From NCBI RefSeq assembly GCF_000331735.1, contig NC_020126.1, positions 4,898,001-4,962,000 of the forward strand: a stretch of 64,000 bases of DNA, in the 5' to 3' direction. A program made the position numbers and the translations under genes. Shown here one piece after another: positions 10,057-19,625 of this stretch. The stretch is from Myxococcus stipitatus DSM 14675. GTDB taxonomy: Bacteria; Myxococcota; Myxococcia; Myxococcales; Myxococcaceae. The notes under the pieces were generated by a model. It saw only the letters and a list, made by a program, of their open reading frames with translations. It searched no databases and was not told where the DNA came from. Positions within the stretch are counted from its first letter, which is position 1; each line of letters begins with the position of its first letter.

Positions 10057-12294
10057 TCACTCGTTCTTCGAGTGCTTCTCGGGCGGCCGGAGCGGGAAGT
10101 GGGGATACACGTCCCGCTCGAAGACCTTGCGCAGCTTCGGGAAGTTGAGCGCCCACCGCACGCCCATCCGCCACGGCGCGAAGAGGGCCTTCGGGATGCG
10201 GGGGAAGAAGCCCGGCAGCCAGTCCTCGTAGGCCTTCTGGATCTCGTCGACGTTGTAGTCCTCGCGCACGTTGACGGCGTACGGAGGCCCCTCGGGGATG
10301 TTGCCATCGAGGATGTCGCCCAGCCCCGGCGGCAGGAACGTGGTGTGCAGCGTCATGCCCACGTCGAAGTTCCTGCTGCCGAGCCGGCAGATGGGGCCCT
10401 TCGCGATGTTCTCCGAGTCGAAGATCCACACCTCGTCGCCCGTGGAGTTGAGCGGGAGGTCCGGCGTCGGGTCCGACACGACGAGCGCGACGACGTAGCC
10501 CTTCCAGTAGGGCACCTTCGGCAGCTTGATGCTCGGCACGAACTGCGGCGCGAAGCCGAACCAGCCCGTGGGGAGCACGTACCCCTCGAACCGGCCGGAG
10601 TGGACGAAGAACTTGAAGAAGCTCGCCGCGCGGCCCTCCTGGATGGGCAGGCCCGCCTTGTCGCCGACGATGGGCTTGTAGAGTTGGTACAGGTGCTCGG
10701 GGACCATGTCCGCCGTGAAGCCATCCGAGTTGAAGTAGATGGCGAGCTCGTCGTCGGGGATGCCCCACTTGACGCCCCCCACATCGTCCGAGGAGCTGTC
10801 CTGCGTCGGCGGACGCGGGACCTCGCGCAGGTACAGCCGCAGGTTCGTCTCGAGCTCACCGTTGATGAGGCCCGCGTTGGAGAACACGGTGAGGCCCCAG
10901 GTGAAGTCGTCGTGCGCGTGCAGCCGGGACTCGAGGCGCAGCCGGCGCATGTCGATGCGATGCACCCCCAGCGAGCTGCGAGTCATGGGCACCGCCGTGG
11001 GCATGCCCTGCTGATACGCCTGCGCCCGGTTGCCGTTGATGAGCAGGTCGCCTTCCTCGAGGGTGTGAGACAGATCCTCGGAGGGTGAGTGCCCCGCGAC
11101 CAGGGTGATGATGTCGTCCGGGTTCTCGTAGCGCGCGGCGAAGTGCAGGCCGCCGCCTCCCGCCTGGAAGCGGTACGCGGGGATGCGCGGTGGGTCATCG
11201 CGAGACAACGTGCCGGGAGAAGGACGCAGGTCCGAGCGCTTCACCACCCAGAACACCGCCTGGGGATACGACGGCTCGGAGGTGACCCGGTCCACGAAGC
11301 GCTGCACCCGCGTCATCCCGGGCAGTGCCGCCTGCGCCGCGATGCTCCAGAAGTTGACCGGGAAGTTGCTGTCCAGCAGCACCACGTAGTCGCGCGTGAC
11401 GGCGATCTGGTGGAGCGACTGGGTCACCACGGGCTTGCCCGAGGCCGCGTCCATGAGCGCCCAGTGGTGGAGGCGGTTCTCCCAGGTGTCCCACGTCACC
11501 AGCTGCGTCCAGCCGTCACCCAGCGGCCACTTGGGCGCGTGGTTGGTGAAGAACAGGCGCGGCTTCTGCTGCGACTCCTTCTCCGGGGAGATGGGGACCG
11601 CGGGCTCGGGGGCGAAGGCGGGGTGCGCGGTGCTCTGCAGCAGCGGGAACGCCCAAGGCGCGGGCACCGCGGCCTTCCACTCGCGCTTGTAGCCCAGCGG
11701 CGTGTACGCCTTCAGGGTGAGCGGGTGGATGGCCCACGGACGGCCCGCGTCCGTGGTGACGAGCAGCATGTTCTCGCCCTCGACGAGGAACGGCGCCGTG
11801 TTGGGGGCCTCCTGCGCGCCGTACGCAATCGAGACGTCCGAGAGCGTGGTGTCTCGAAACTCCTGGAGGTAGCGCGTGAGGGGGCCGCGCTTCGTCTCAC
11901 CCGCGTTGATGGGCTCGCGCGCGTAGTACGACGGCGTCTTCATGATGGCCGAGCTGAAGGTCGCGTGCGCGCCGTCGAAGTCGAGCCGCAGCACCAGTCC
12001 ATCCGAGGCCAGGGCTGGCGAGCCCGCGTGCACGCTGGGCCCCGCGACGTAGACGTGGCCGTGGAGGTCCGGCGGCAGGGTGCCGGCGAGCACCTTGAGG
12101 GGCTCGCGCGTGTACGGCGTCCGGTCGGACGTCATCGCGTTGTGCGGCATGCCCGGCCTCGGTCCCGGGGGGACCTGGAGGCCGGGGTACGTGGTCCCGT
12201 CCGGCTCGTGGGCGGGCGCGGGCGCGGGAGGTGGCTCATCGCGCGGGACGGGGAAGGGCAGCGGAGACACGGGTGGCTTGGGCGCTTCGTTCAT
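10057..12294 (-). CDS. Carotenoid oxygenase family protein (RPE65/CCO-like)
   Basis: Non-haem iron oxygenase of the carotenoid-cleavage family, 745 residues, longer than the usual 450-550. The extra length includes a Pro-rich N-terminus of about 40 residues. Iron-ligand histidine contexts are visible in HQIAVTRDYVVLLD, LHFAARYENPDD and the C-terminal LHTTFLPPG; the first ligand is probably the one in TAHPAF, which I could not fix. It likely cleaves a carotenoid or apocarotenoid double bond, possibly the product of the convergent CrtI-like enzyme, but that link is inferred from position alone. ATG 12294 begins MNEAPKPP; the frame stays open much further upstream without looking like protein. 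Confidence 0.85.
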   Translation of the reverse strand: MNEAPKPPVSPLPFPVPRDEPPPAPAPAHEPDGTTYPGLQVPPGPRPGMPHNAMTSDRTPYTREPLKVLAGTLPPDLHGHVYVAGPSVHAGSPALASDGLVLRLDFDGAHATFSSAIMKTPSYYAREPINAGETKRGPLTRYLQEFRDTTLSDVSIAYGAQEAPNTAPFLVEGENMLLVTTDAGRPWAIHPLTLKAYTPLGYKREWKAAVPAPWAFPLLQSTAHPAFAPEPAVPISPEKESQQKPRLFFTNHAPKWPLGDGWTQLVTWDTWENRLHHWALMDAASGKPVVTQSLHQIAVTRDYVVLLDSNFPVNFWSIAAQAALPGMTRVQRFVDRVTSEPSYPQAVFWVVKRSDLRPSPGTLSRDDPPRIPAYRFQAGGGGLHFAARYENPDDIITLVAGHSPSEDLSHTLEEGDLLINGNRAQAYQQGMPTAVPMTRSSLGVHRIDMRRLRLESRLHAHDDFTWGLTVFSNAGLINGELETNLRLYLREVPRPPTQDSSSDDVGGVKWGIPDDELAIYFNSDGFTADMVPEHLYQLYKPIVGDKAGLPIQEGRAASFFKFFVHSGRFEGYVLPTGWFGFAPQFVPSIKLPKVPYWKGYVVALVVSDPTPDLPLNSTGDEVWIFDSENIAKGPICRLGSRNFDVGMTLHTTFLPPGLGDILDGNIPEGPPYAVNVREDYNVDEIQKAYEDWLPGFFPRIPKALFAPWRMGVRWALNFPKLRKVFERDVYPHFPLRPPEKHSKNE

Positions 12295-12468
12295 GACGCC
12301 TCTGTGGGTAGTGCGGCGAAGGGCAGGGCGGGGGGAGGCGGGCACAGTACCATGCGTGCCGCGAGTGGCTCGCGAGCGCGGCCCGTCCGCCTGGGTAGGG
12401 AGCGCTCCGGCGGAGTATCGGGTGTGGACCCCTTGTGCCATCATCCCGCCGCTCAGGGCGAACCAACA

Positions 12469-14445
12469 ATGAACGAACAAGACCTGTCTCAGCCGCGTGT
12501 CATCGGCGGGCGATACGTCCTGGAGCGAATGCTCGCGGGCGGTGGAATGGGCACCGTTTGGGTGGCGATGGACCCCAAGCTCCAGCGTCGCGTGGCGCTC
12601 AAGCTGATGGCGAGTCATTGCGCGCCCACGACGCATTCCTTGCGCCAGTTCGAGTGGGAGGCGCAGGCCATCGCCCGCTTCCAGAGTCCCCACGTCATCC
12701 AGGTCCACGACTGCGACCTGGCGGGCGAGACGCCCTACATCGTCATGGAGCTGCTGGAGGGCGAGGACCTGGAGTCGCTGCTGAACCGGCGCGGCAGGCT
12801 GTCGCTCGCCATGGTGGAGCGGCTGCTGGCCCAGGCGTCCCACGCCCTCACCGCCGCGCACGCCGCGGGCGTCATCCACCGGGACCTCAAGCCCGCCAAC
12901 CTGTTCCTGTCCCGCAGCGCGGCGGGCGAAGTGGTGAAGGTGCTCGACTTCGGGCTCGCGCTGCTGACCCAAGGCGGCGCCGCGCAGCCGCACCCGGACG
13001 AGGAGATGGCGGGCACGCCCCGGTACATGAGCCCCGAGCAGCTGCGGAGCCTGTCGCCTCGGCTGGACCACCGGTGCGACCTGTGGGCCCTGGCCGTGGT
13101 GGCCTACCGAGCGCTCACCGGGCAGCACCCGTTTCCGCTGGAGTCGCTGCGGCAGATGCGCCTGGGCAACAAGCCGCCTCCGGCGGTGCCTCCCTCCACG
13201 CTGGTGCCCGAGCTGGGCGCGGAGGTGGATGCCTTCTTCGCGCGAGCCCTGGACCTGGAGCCGTCCGCGCGCTTCCAGTCCGCGCACGAGCTGTCCTCCG
13301 CCTTCTCCTCGCGCGTGGAGGCGGGGCGTCCCTTCCGTCCAGCCAAGGTGCTGGTGGTCGACGACGAGCCCGACGTCGCGGTGATGATGGAGCAGAGCTT
13401 CCGCAAGCAGATCCGCCGCTCCGTCTACCAGTTCCTCTTCGCGGCGGATGGAGAGGAGGCGCTCGAGGAGCTGCGCCAGCACCCGGACACGGCCGTCGTC
13501 CTGTGCGACATCAACATGCCCAGGATGGACGGACTCACGTTCCTGTCACGCGTGGGGGAGGTGAGCGCGCTCGTCCGCGTGGTCATCGTCTCGGCGTACG
13601 GCGACATGAGCAACCTGCGCACGGCGATGAACCGAGGGGCCTTCGACTTCATCACCAAGCCCATCGACTTCCCGGACCTGGAGGCCACGCTCATCAAGAC
13701 GCTCAAGCACGTGCGCGAGCTGCGGCGCACGGTGCGCTACACCGAGGAGAACGGCCTGTTGCGCATGTTCGTCCCCGGCGGCGTGCTGGAGCGCATCCCT
13801 CCCATGTTGCAAGGCACGGAGGCCATGGCCGGCGAGTGGGTGGAGGGCACCGTCGTCTTCATCGACGTGGATGGCTTCACGCCCGTGCTGCGCCAGGAGG
13901 CCCCGCCCGAGTCGCTGCGTCGCCTCAACGCCAACTTCGAGGCCATTGTCCCGGAGGTGCTCGCGCGCGGCGGGACCGTGGACAAGTTCGTGGGCGACGC
14001 GGTGATGGCCCTGTTCCGCGGCCCCGAGCACGTGGACCGCGCGCTGGAGGCCTGCCTCGCCATCCGTCGGCAGCTCGAGATTCTCGCGTTGAAGGGCGGA
14101 GAGACGGCGCCCTATGCCCATGGCGTCTGCATGGGGCTGGACTCCGGAGACCTGGTGGCGGGGAGCATCGGCGCGAAGGCGTCGGGCCGGCTCGACTACA
14201 CGGTGCTGGGGGACGCGGTGAACACGGCGGCGCGGCTCGCGTCGCTGGCGGGCCGAGGCCAGGTGCTCCTCAGCGACAGGACGCGGACGCGAGCGCGGGA
14301 GCCCTACGTCTACGCGCCCCTGGGTGAGCAGCAGCTGCCAGGGACGGCGCTGTCGCTCACCGTCTTCGAGCTGCTGCGAGGCGAGGGGGCTCGGGCCGTG
14401 GCGCCCGAGGACACCACGCCCCTGGTGGGACCCGCGAGCGTCTAG
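12469..14445 (+). CDS. Ser/Thr kinase-receiver-class III cyclase fusion
   Basis: One 658-residue cytoplasmic protein with three signalling modules. The Ser/Thr kinase (about 14-275) has Lys45, HRDLKPAN with Asp139, and DFG with Asp160, and looks active. A receiver domain (about 296-420) follows, with the VVDDE acidic pair, phospho-acceptor Asp347 in LCDINMP and Lys397. The C-terminal class III nucleotide cyclase (about 460-640) keeps metal-binding Asp466 and Asp510 (VDKFVGDAVMA) and the transition-state Asn585 and Arg589 in GDAVNTAAR. Nothing spans the membrane. It could couple phosphorelay or kinase input to cAMP or cGMP output. The ATG at 12469 directly precedes the conserved kinase start; its ribosome site is weak. 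It is divergent from the carotenoid oxygenase. Confidence 0.9.
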   Translation: MNEQDLSQPRVIGGRYVLERMLAGGGMGTVWVAMDPKLQRRVALKLMASHCAPTTHSLRQFEWEAQAIARFQSPHVIQVHDCDLAGETPYIVMELLEGEDLESLLNRRGRLSLAMVERLLAQASHALTAAHAAGVIHRDLKPANLFLSRSAAGEVVKVLDFGLALLTQGGAAQPHPDEEMAGTPRYMSPEQLRSLSPRLDHRCDLWALAVVAYRALTGQHPFPLESLRQMRLGNKPPPAVPPSTLVPELGAEVDAFFARALDLEPSARFQSAHELSSAFSSRVEAGRPFRPAKVLVVDDEPDVAVMMEQSFRKQIRRSVYQFLFAADGEEALEELRQHPDTAVVLCDINMPRMDGLTFLSRVGEVSALVRVVIVSAYGDMSNLRTAMNRGAFDFITKPIDFPDLEATLIKTLKHVRELRRTVRYTEENGLLRMFVPGGVLERIPPMLQGTEAMAGEWVEGTVVFIDVDGFTPVLRQEAPPESLRRLNANFEAIVPEVLARGGTVDKFVGDAVMALFRGPEHVDRALEACLAIRRQLEILALKGGETAPYAHGVCMGLDSGDLVAGSIGAKASGRLDYTVLGDAVNTAARLASLAGRGQVLLSDRTRTRAREPYVYAPLGEQQLPGTALSLTVFELLRGEGARAVAPEDTTPLVGPASV

Positions 14446-15962
14446 CTCTGCGTCACGCGCACGGTGGTGTTCATCTCCCGGCCGGTGGCCGGGTCCCGGG
14501 CTCGCATGGAGAGGATGCCTTCGACATTCACGTCGAAGGTGATCTCCACCTGCACACCGCCCGCGCGCGCCTGCTGGATGCCTGAGAAGGTGAACTCACC
14601 CAGCATATCATTGCGCGCCACCATCTCGTGGTCGCCCTGGAAGATGCGCATGGCCAGCTCGGTCTGGTTGTCCATGCTCGTCGTCGCCAGGAGCTGCTTG
14701 GCGTTGGGGATGGGCGCGTTGCGCGGGAAGACGACGTGGAAGGCGCCGCCCGCCTTCTCCAGGCCGATGGCCATGGGAATCACATCCAACAGCTGGATGC
14801 GCAGGTTGGTGTCGTCCTGGAGGGAGTGCGCGTAGAGCGCCGCGCCGATGGCGACGGCCTCGTCCGGGTGCACGCCCTTGCTCGGGGGCTTGCCGAAGAA
14901 CTTCGTCAGCCGGTCCTGGACGATGGGCATGCGCGTCTGCCCGCCCACCAGCATCACCTCGTCCACGTCCTTGGTGGACAGCCCGGAATCCACCAGCACC
15001 CGGGCGACCATCTGCAGCGTGCGGTCCACGAGGTGGTTGGTGAGCTGCTCCAGCATCTTCCGGGTGAACTTCATCTCGATGTTCAGGGGCTGGCCCTGGG
15101 ACGTCATCGTGATGAAGGGGATGTTGAAGGGCACCTCGTCGCGCGCGGAGAGGTCGATCTTCGTGCGCTCGGCCAGGTCCTTGATGCGCTGCATCGCCAC
15201 CGGGTCCGTGGCCAGGTCGATGCCCGTCTTGGCCGCGAAGTCCTTGAGGACGTGGTGGATGATGGCGTTGTCGAAGTCGATGCCACCCAGGAACACGTCG
15301 CCGCCGGTGGACTTCACCTCGAAGACGCGATCTCGAATCTCGATGATGGAGACGTCGAAGGTGCCGCCGCCCAGGTCGTAGATGACGACCTTCTCCTTCA
15401 GGCCCTTGCCCACGCCGTAGGCGAGCGCGGCCGCGGTGGGCTCGTTGATGATGCGGACGACCTCGAGGTCGATGAGCTTGCCCGCGTCCTTCACCGACTG
15501 GCGCTGCCGGTCATTGAAGTAGGCGGGGACCGTCACCACGGCGCGCTTGATGGGCGTCTTCAGGTAGTTGGAGGCGACCTCGCGAATCTTCCCGAGGATC
15601 TTCGCGCTCACTTCCTGGAGGGTGAACTCCTTCTTGCCCACGTCCAGGGTGACTTCGTTCTTCTTGCCGGGGCGCATGTTGTACGCCACGACCTTCTTCA
15701 TCGTGTCCACGACGTCGCTGCCGAACGTCCGTCCCACCAGGCGCTTGGAGCCGTAGACGGTGTTGCGCGGGTTGAGCTGCCACTGGCGCTTGGCCTCGTA
15801 GCCGATGAGCTCGTTCCCCTTGTCGTCGATCGCGAAGATGGAGGGGATGGTGTACTCACCGCCCTTGTAGGGGATGAGCTTGACGTTCCCGTTGTCTTCG
15901 ACAATCGCCGCGCACGAGTTCGTCGTGCCGAGGTCGATGCCGATGATGGGCTCCTTGTGCAT
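14442..15962 (-). CDS. Lidless Hsp70/DnaK-family chaperone
   Basis: A 506-residue Hsp70. Nucleotide-binding motifs are GIDLGTTNSCAA near residue 10 and YDLGGGTFDVS near 200, and the substrate-binding beta domain is complete. The protein stops where the helical lid of normal DnaK (about 640 residues) would begin, and there is no EEVD-like tail. Peptide holding should therefore be less tight, or the protein may be client-specific; M. xanthus has several DnaK paralogues with roles in motility and sporulation, but which one this is cannot be told. The start at 15962 (MHKEPIIGI) fits the family; ATG 15986 is an alternative. Its stop overlaps that of the convergent kinase fusion in a shared CTAG. 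Confidence 0.93.
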   Translation of the reverse strand: MHKEPIIGIDLGTTNSCAAIVEDNGNVKLIPYKGGEYTIPSIFAIDDKGNELIGYEAKRQWQLNPRNTVYGSKRLVGRTFGSDVVDTMKKVVAYNMRPGKKNEVTLDVGKKEFTLQEVSAKILGKIREVASNYLKTPIKRAVVTVPAYFNDRQRQSVKDAGKLIDLEVVRIINEPTAAALAYGVGKGLKEKVVIYDLGGGTFDVSIIEIRDRVFEVKSTGGDVFLGGIDFDNAIIHHVLKDFAAKTGIDLATDPVAMQRIKDLAERTKIDLSARDEVPFNIPFITMTSQGQPLNIEMKFTRKMLEQLTNHLVDRTLQMVARVLVDSGLSTKDVDEVMLVGGQTRMPIVQDRLTKFFGKPPSKGVHPDEAVAIGAALYAHSLQDDTNLRIQLLDVIPMAIGLEKAGGAFHVVFPRNAPIPNAKQLLATTSMDNQTELAMRIFQGDHEMVARNDMLGEFTFSGIQQARAGGVQVEITFDVNVEGILSMRARDPATGREMNTTVRVTQS

Positions 15963-16300
15963 CGTGTGTGGACTCCGGGTGGGCACCGAAGAGAAGGCCT
16001 GGACCGTATCTCACCCCGGCCCCCCACGCGAGTATGCTTACACCCACGCCTCGCGACCTCGGGCCGGGCCCGGACAAACCTTGGAACCCCGCACGATGCC
16101 GGGCGAAAAGTGCAACCCGGCTACTTTCTTCCCTGGAAGGCGGCCGGCGGCCCGAGCGCGTGGGCTGGCGGACATGCCGCCAAAGGGCCCTGGACTTCGG
16201 GGGGAGCGGCGGAAATCGTGGGTGGGGGGCTCGGGCGCCTGCGCCGGTCCGAGGCCATGGATAGATCGAACTGACCCGTATCCGTACGAGGAGAGCCACC
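15963..16300. other. Divergent intergenic region, Hsp70-like gene / prkA
   Basis: A 338-base gap between two divergent genes, so it should hold both promoters. I see no convincing -35/-10 pair, sigma-54 site, CIRCE element or coding frame. The one clear signal is the GAGGAGAG ribosome site just before the GTG at 16301. Confidence 0.4.
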
Positions 16301-18547
16301 GTGGACGCGAAGGGTTATCTGCAGGAAGTGGGCACGCAGGTGAACGCCGACTTCGTCAAGAACCGTTCGATCCTGTCCTTCGAGGAGTATCTGTCGCTCT
16401 TCCTCAATGACCCTCGGGCGCAGGCGCGCAACGCGGCCCAGTACCTGCGGGACGTGATGGACCACTTCGGCACCCAGACGGTGCCGCACCCGACGGGGAC
16501 CATCCGGCGCTTCAAGGTCTTCGACGCGGAGGGCAGCGAGCGCGATGGCCGGGTGGCGGGGCAGGAGGAGGTCCAGAACGCCATCTACCGCGTGCTGGGC
16601 AACTTCGTGCGCGCCGGCCGCATCAACAAGCTCATCCTCCTGCACGGCCCCAACGGCAGCGCGAAGTCGACGCTGGTCAACGCGCTCAAGGCGGGCATGG
16701 AGACCTACTCGCGGCAGCCGCAGGGCGCGCTGTACCGCATCGCCTGGGTGTTCCCGTCCGAGAAGCTCATCAAGGGCTCCATCGGCTTCGGCGAGCGCAC
16801 GGACGGGAGCGGGGAGCTGACGACCTTCGCGCATCTGGACGCGGAGTCCATCGACCTGCGCATGCCGTGTGAGCTGCGAGACCATCCCCTGTTCGCCATG
16901 CCGCCGGGGGAGCGGCGCAAGGTGCTGGAGGCGGCGCTCAAGAAGAAGGGGCTGGGCACCGGGGACGGCGAGTCGGGGGACTTCATCCTCTCCGACTACG
17001 TGCGCGACGGAGAGCTGTGCTCCAAGTGCCGCCGCATCTACACGGCGCTGCTCAACTCGTACAACGGTGACTGGCTCAAGGTGCTGCGCCACGTCCAGGT
17101 GGAGCGCTTCTACGTGTCGCGCCGCTACCAGGTGGCCACGGTGACGGTGGAGCCGCAGATGAGCGTGGACGCCATCGTGCAACAGATCACCGCGGACCGC
17201 ACCCAGCTCAACGTGCCCGCGCCGCTGCACAGCACCGTGCTGTTCGAGCCCCACGGCCCGCTGGTGCACGCCAACCGGGGCCTCATCGAGTACGCGGACC
17301 TGCTCAAGCGGCCGCTCGAGGCCTTCAAGTACCTGCTGGGCTTCAGCGAGACGGCCGAAGTCCCGCTCGAGCCCTTCGTGCTCCAGCTCGACGAGGTGCT
17401 GATTGCCTCGTCCAACGAGAAGCACCTGGGGGCCTTCAAGGAACTGCCGGACTTCGCGTCGTTCAAGGGTCGCATCGAGCTGGTGCGCGTGCCCTACTTG
17501 AGGCGCTACCGCACCGAGCAGCAGATCTACGACGCCCAGGTGTCCGCGACGACGGTGGGCAAGCACGTGGCCCCCCACGCGACGGAAGTGGCCTCCATGT
17601 GGGCGGTGCTCACGCGGCTGAAGAAGCCCATCCCGGACCGCTACCCGGGCGACGTGAAGGAGCTCATCGACCACGTCACGCCGGTGGAGAAGCTCCACCT
17701 GTACGAAGAAGGCGCGCCGCCGGACCGGCTGAGCCTGGCGAACACCAAGGAGCTGCGGAAGCTGCGCGAGGAGCTGTTCACCGAGTCGGACGCGTACCCC
17801 AACTACGAGGGGCGCGTGGGCGCGAGCGCGCGGGAGATCAAGACGGCGCTGTTCAACGCCGCGCAGAACCCCGACTACAAGTGCCTCAATGGCCTGGCCG
17901 TGCTCGAGGAGCTGGAGGCCATCTGCAAGGACAAGAGCGTCTACGAGTACCTGCTCCAGGAGGTGATGGACGGCTACCACGACCATGAGGCGTTCGTGCG
18001 CATGGCCGAGGCGGAGTACCTGGACCGCGTGGACACCGAGGTCCGCGAGTCCATGGGCCTGGTGTCGGAAGGGCAGTACCGGGAGCTCGTCGAGCGCTAC
18101 ATCCAAGGCGTCAGCCACTGGGTGCGCGGCGAGAAGATGCGCAACCGGATAACAGGTGAAATGGAGAAGCCGGACGAGCAGCGCATGCAGGAGGTGGAGG
18201 CCATCGTCATGCCCAAGGGGGAGGACGCGGCGGAGTTCCGTCGGGGCCTCATCGCATCCATCGGCGCGCACCGGCTGGACAACCCCGACGCGACGATGGA
18301 CTACCCGCGCATCTTCCCGGACATGTTCAAGCGCCTGCGGGACCACTACTTCGAGGAGCGCAAGCGGGTGCTGCGCAAGAACAAGGAGAACGTCCTCAAG
18401 TACCTCTCGGAGGACCGGGGCATGCTGACGCCGCGTGAGCAGACGCAGGTGCAGAGCACGCTCAAGACGATGGCGGAGCGGTACGGCTACTGCGAGCACT
18501 GCGCGAAGGACGCCATCCTGTTCCTGATGAAGAAGCGCTACGCCTGA
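16301..18547 (+). CDS. prkA: PrkA-family serine protein kinase
   Basis: AAA-related PrkA/YeaG family protein, 748 residues, cytoplasmic. The P-loop GPNGSAKST has Lys122; the conserved family segments GERTDGSGELTTF and ELCSKCRRIY are present, and the C-terminal PrkA kinase-like domain is complete. Family members act in stress, stationary phase and sporulation, usually beside a DUF444 gene (YeaH) and a SpoVR gene; neither is in this window. The start is GTG 16301 with GAGGAGAG 7 bases upstream. A hairpin with 10-base arms follows the stop. Substrates are unknown; biochemical kinase activity has been debated for this family. Confidence 0.93.
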   Translation: MDAKGYLQEVGTQVNADFVKNRSILSFEEYLSLFLNDPRAQARNAAQYLRDVMDHFGTQTVPHPTGTIRRFKVFDAEGSERDGRVAGQEEVQNAIYRVLGNFVRAGRINKLILLHGPNGSAKSTLVNALKAGMETYSRQPQGALYRIAWVFPSEKLIKGSIGFGERTDGSGELTTFAHLDAESIDLRMPCELRDHPLFAMPPGERRKVLEAALKKKGLGTGDGESGDFILSDYVRDGELCSKCRRIYTALLNSYNGDWLKVLRHVQVERFYVSRRYQVATVTVEPQMSVDAIVQQITADRTQLNVPAPLHSTVLFEPHGPLVHANRGLIEYADLLKRPLEAFKYLLGFSETAEVPLEPFVLQLDEVLIASSNEKHLGAFKELPDFASFKGRIELVRVPYLRRYRTEQQIYDAQVSATTVGKHVAPHATEVASMWAVLTRLKKPIPDRYPGDVKELIDHVTPVEKLHLYEEGAPPDRLSLANTKELRKLREELFTESDAYPNYEGRVGASAREIKTALFNAAQNPDYKCLNGLAVLEELEAICKDKSVYEYLLQEVMDGYHDHEAFVRMAEAEYLDRVDTEVRESMGLVSEGQYRELVERYIQGVSHWVRGEKMRNRITGEMEKPDEQRMQEVEAIVMPKGEDAAEFRRGLIASIGAHRLDNPDATMDYPRIFPDMFKRLRDHYFEERKRVLRKNKENVLKYLSEDRGMLTPREQTQVQSTLKTMAERYGYCEHCAKDAILFLMKKRYA

Positions 18548-18572
18548 GGCGTGGAGCGGGGCGGGCAGGCGG

Positions 18573-18617
18573 CCAGGCCCTGTCGGGTGCTTGCTTTCAA
18601 ATCAGGGCAGGGCCTGG
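18573..18617 (+). terminator. Possible terminator after prkA
   Basis: CCAGGCCCTG (18573-18582) is a perfect complement of CAGGGCCTGG (18608-18617), with 25 bases between. CAGGG at 18603 offers an alternative shorter pairing. The hairpin begins 25 bases after the prkA stop. The long loop and lack of a T run lower certainty. Confidence 0.45.
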
Positions 18618-18677
18618 GGAAGATGGGAGCTGAAAGCGAGTTCACGTTTCAGCGCCGTCCTTCATCCCGGAGAGTCG

Positions 18678-19559
18678 ATGACCCGCTTCTTCCTGGGCGC
18701 CCCCGTCGCCCTGCTCGCGCTCGCATCGTGCGCGGGCGCGCCGTCACCTGGCCGTGTCACGCCGCCTCGGGTGTCTCCTGGGGTGGTGCCGGTGCTGGCG
18801 TCCGCTTCGTCCTCCGCGTCCGCTCGGCTGTCTCGCAAGGAGCGCGTCCAGCGCATCCTCCCGCACAACGTCCGGTTGCAGGTGGTGGAGGGGGACTCGG
18901 TGAGGCGCAGCGCCTCCGGCGTGGTGGTGGGCTCCGAGCAGGGGCCCGAGGGCGTGGTGGCGTGGGTCGTCACCAATGCGCACGCGGTGGTGATGAGTGA
19001 CGTGAAGGCGCCGGTGCTGCGCGTGCTGGTGGACCGTCGCTCGGAGGTGGAGACGCACGTGGGGCAGGTGGTGGCGACGGGGAAGGTGCCGGAGCTGGAC
19101 CTGGCGCTCGTGAAGGTGCCGGGGCTGGCGCTGCCCGCGGTGGAGCTGGCCGAGGAGGCGGAGCTGGAGCTGGGCGAGGACGTCGTCGTGGCCGCGTCGC
19201 CGTTCGGTCGAGCGCTGTCGCTCTCCGGAGGCATGGTGTCCCAGGTGGAGTGGGACCGGGAGTCGAGCCGGCCGAAGTCGGTGAAGACGGATGCGCCCAT
19301 CGGCTATGGCGCTTCGGGTGGGGGCGTCTACAGCCTGGAGTCGGGGCGGCTGCTCGCCATCGTGGAGGGCTATCGCACCGCGCAGGTGGACTTCGCCGTG
19401 CGTGAGGAAAGCTACAGCTTCGATGTGCCCATGCCCGGCGAGACCTTCGCCGCGCCCAGCACCAAGGTGCGCGACTTCCTGCACGCCAAGGGCTTCGGCC
19501 ACATCCTGCGGCACTCCCTGCCGGGCGAGGGCGGTGTCGCTCACGCCGCGGGTCGCTGA
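18678..19559 (+). CDS. Trypsin-like serine protease lipoprotein
   Basis: A 293-residue lipoprotein with the S1 (HtrA-like) protease fold. The signal peptide ends in lipobox LASC with Cys18. The catalytic triad is visible: His102 in TNAHAVV, Asp141 in ELDLALV and Ser213 in GYGASGGGVY. There is no PDZ domain, so it is a short secreted form rather than a full DegP. It probably works at the periplasmic face of a membrane. ATG 18678 lies 7 bases after a GGAGAG ribosome site. The gene stands between prkA and dCMP deaminase, with no clear functional tie to either. Confidence 0.85.
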   Translation: MTRFFLGAPVALLALASCAGAPSPGRVTPPRVSPGVVPVLASASSSASARLSRKERVQRILPHNVRLQVVEGDSVRRSASGVVVGSEQGPEGVVAWVVTNAHAVVMSDVKAPVLRVLVDRRSEVETHVGQVVATGKVPELDLALVKVPGLALPAVELAEEAELELGEDVVVAASPFGRALSLSGGMVSQVEWDRESSRPKSVKTDAPIGYGASGGGVYSLESGRLLAIVEGYRTAQVDFAVREESYSFDVPMPGETFAAPSTKVRDFLHAKGFGHILRHSLPGEGGVAHAAGR

Positions 19560-19625
19560 TCCGCCCATTTTGTCGACAGGGGCGCGCATCGCGTTACACC
19601 CTCCGGCCACCAGGAGGCACAGCGC

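Noticed and set aside
11089..12468. Upstream extension of the kinase-receiver-cyclase frame
   Set aside because: It runs opposite the oxygenase and has no domain; the kinase starts a few residues after ATG 12469.
12295..13482. Upstream extension of the carotenoid oxygenase frame
   Set aside because: It lies opposite the kinase domain of the plus-strand fusion, has shadow-like composition, and the family similarity begins after ATG 12294.
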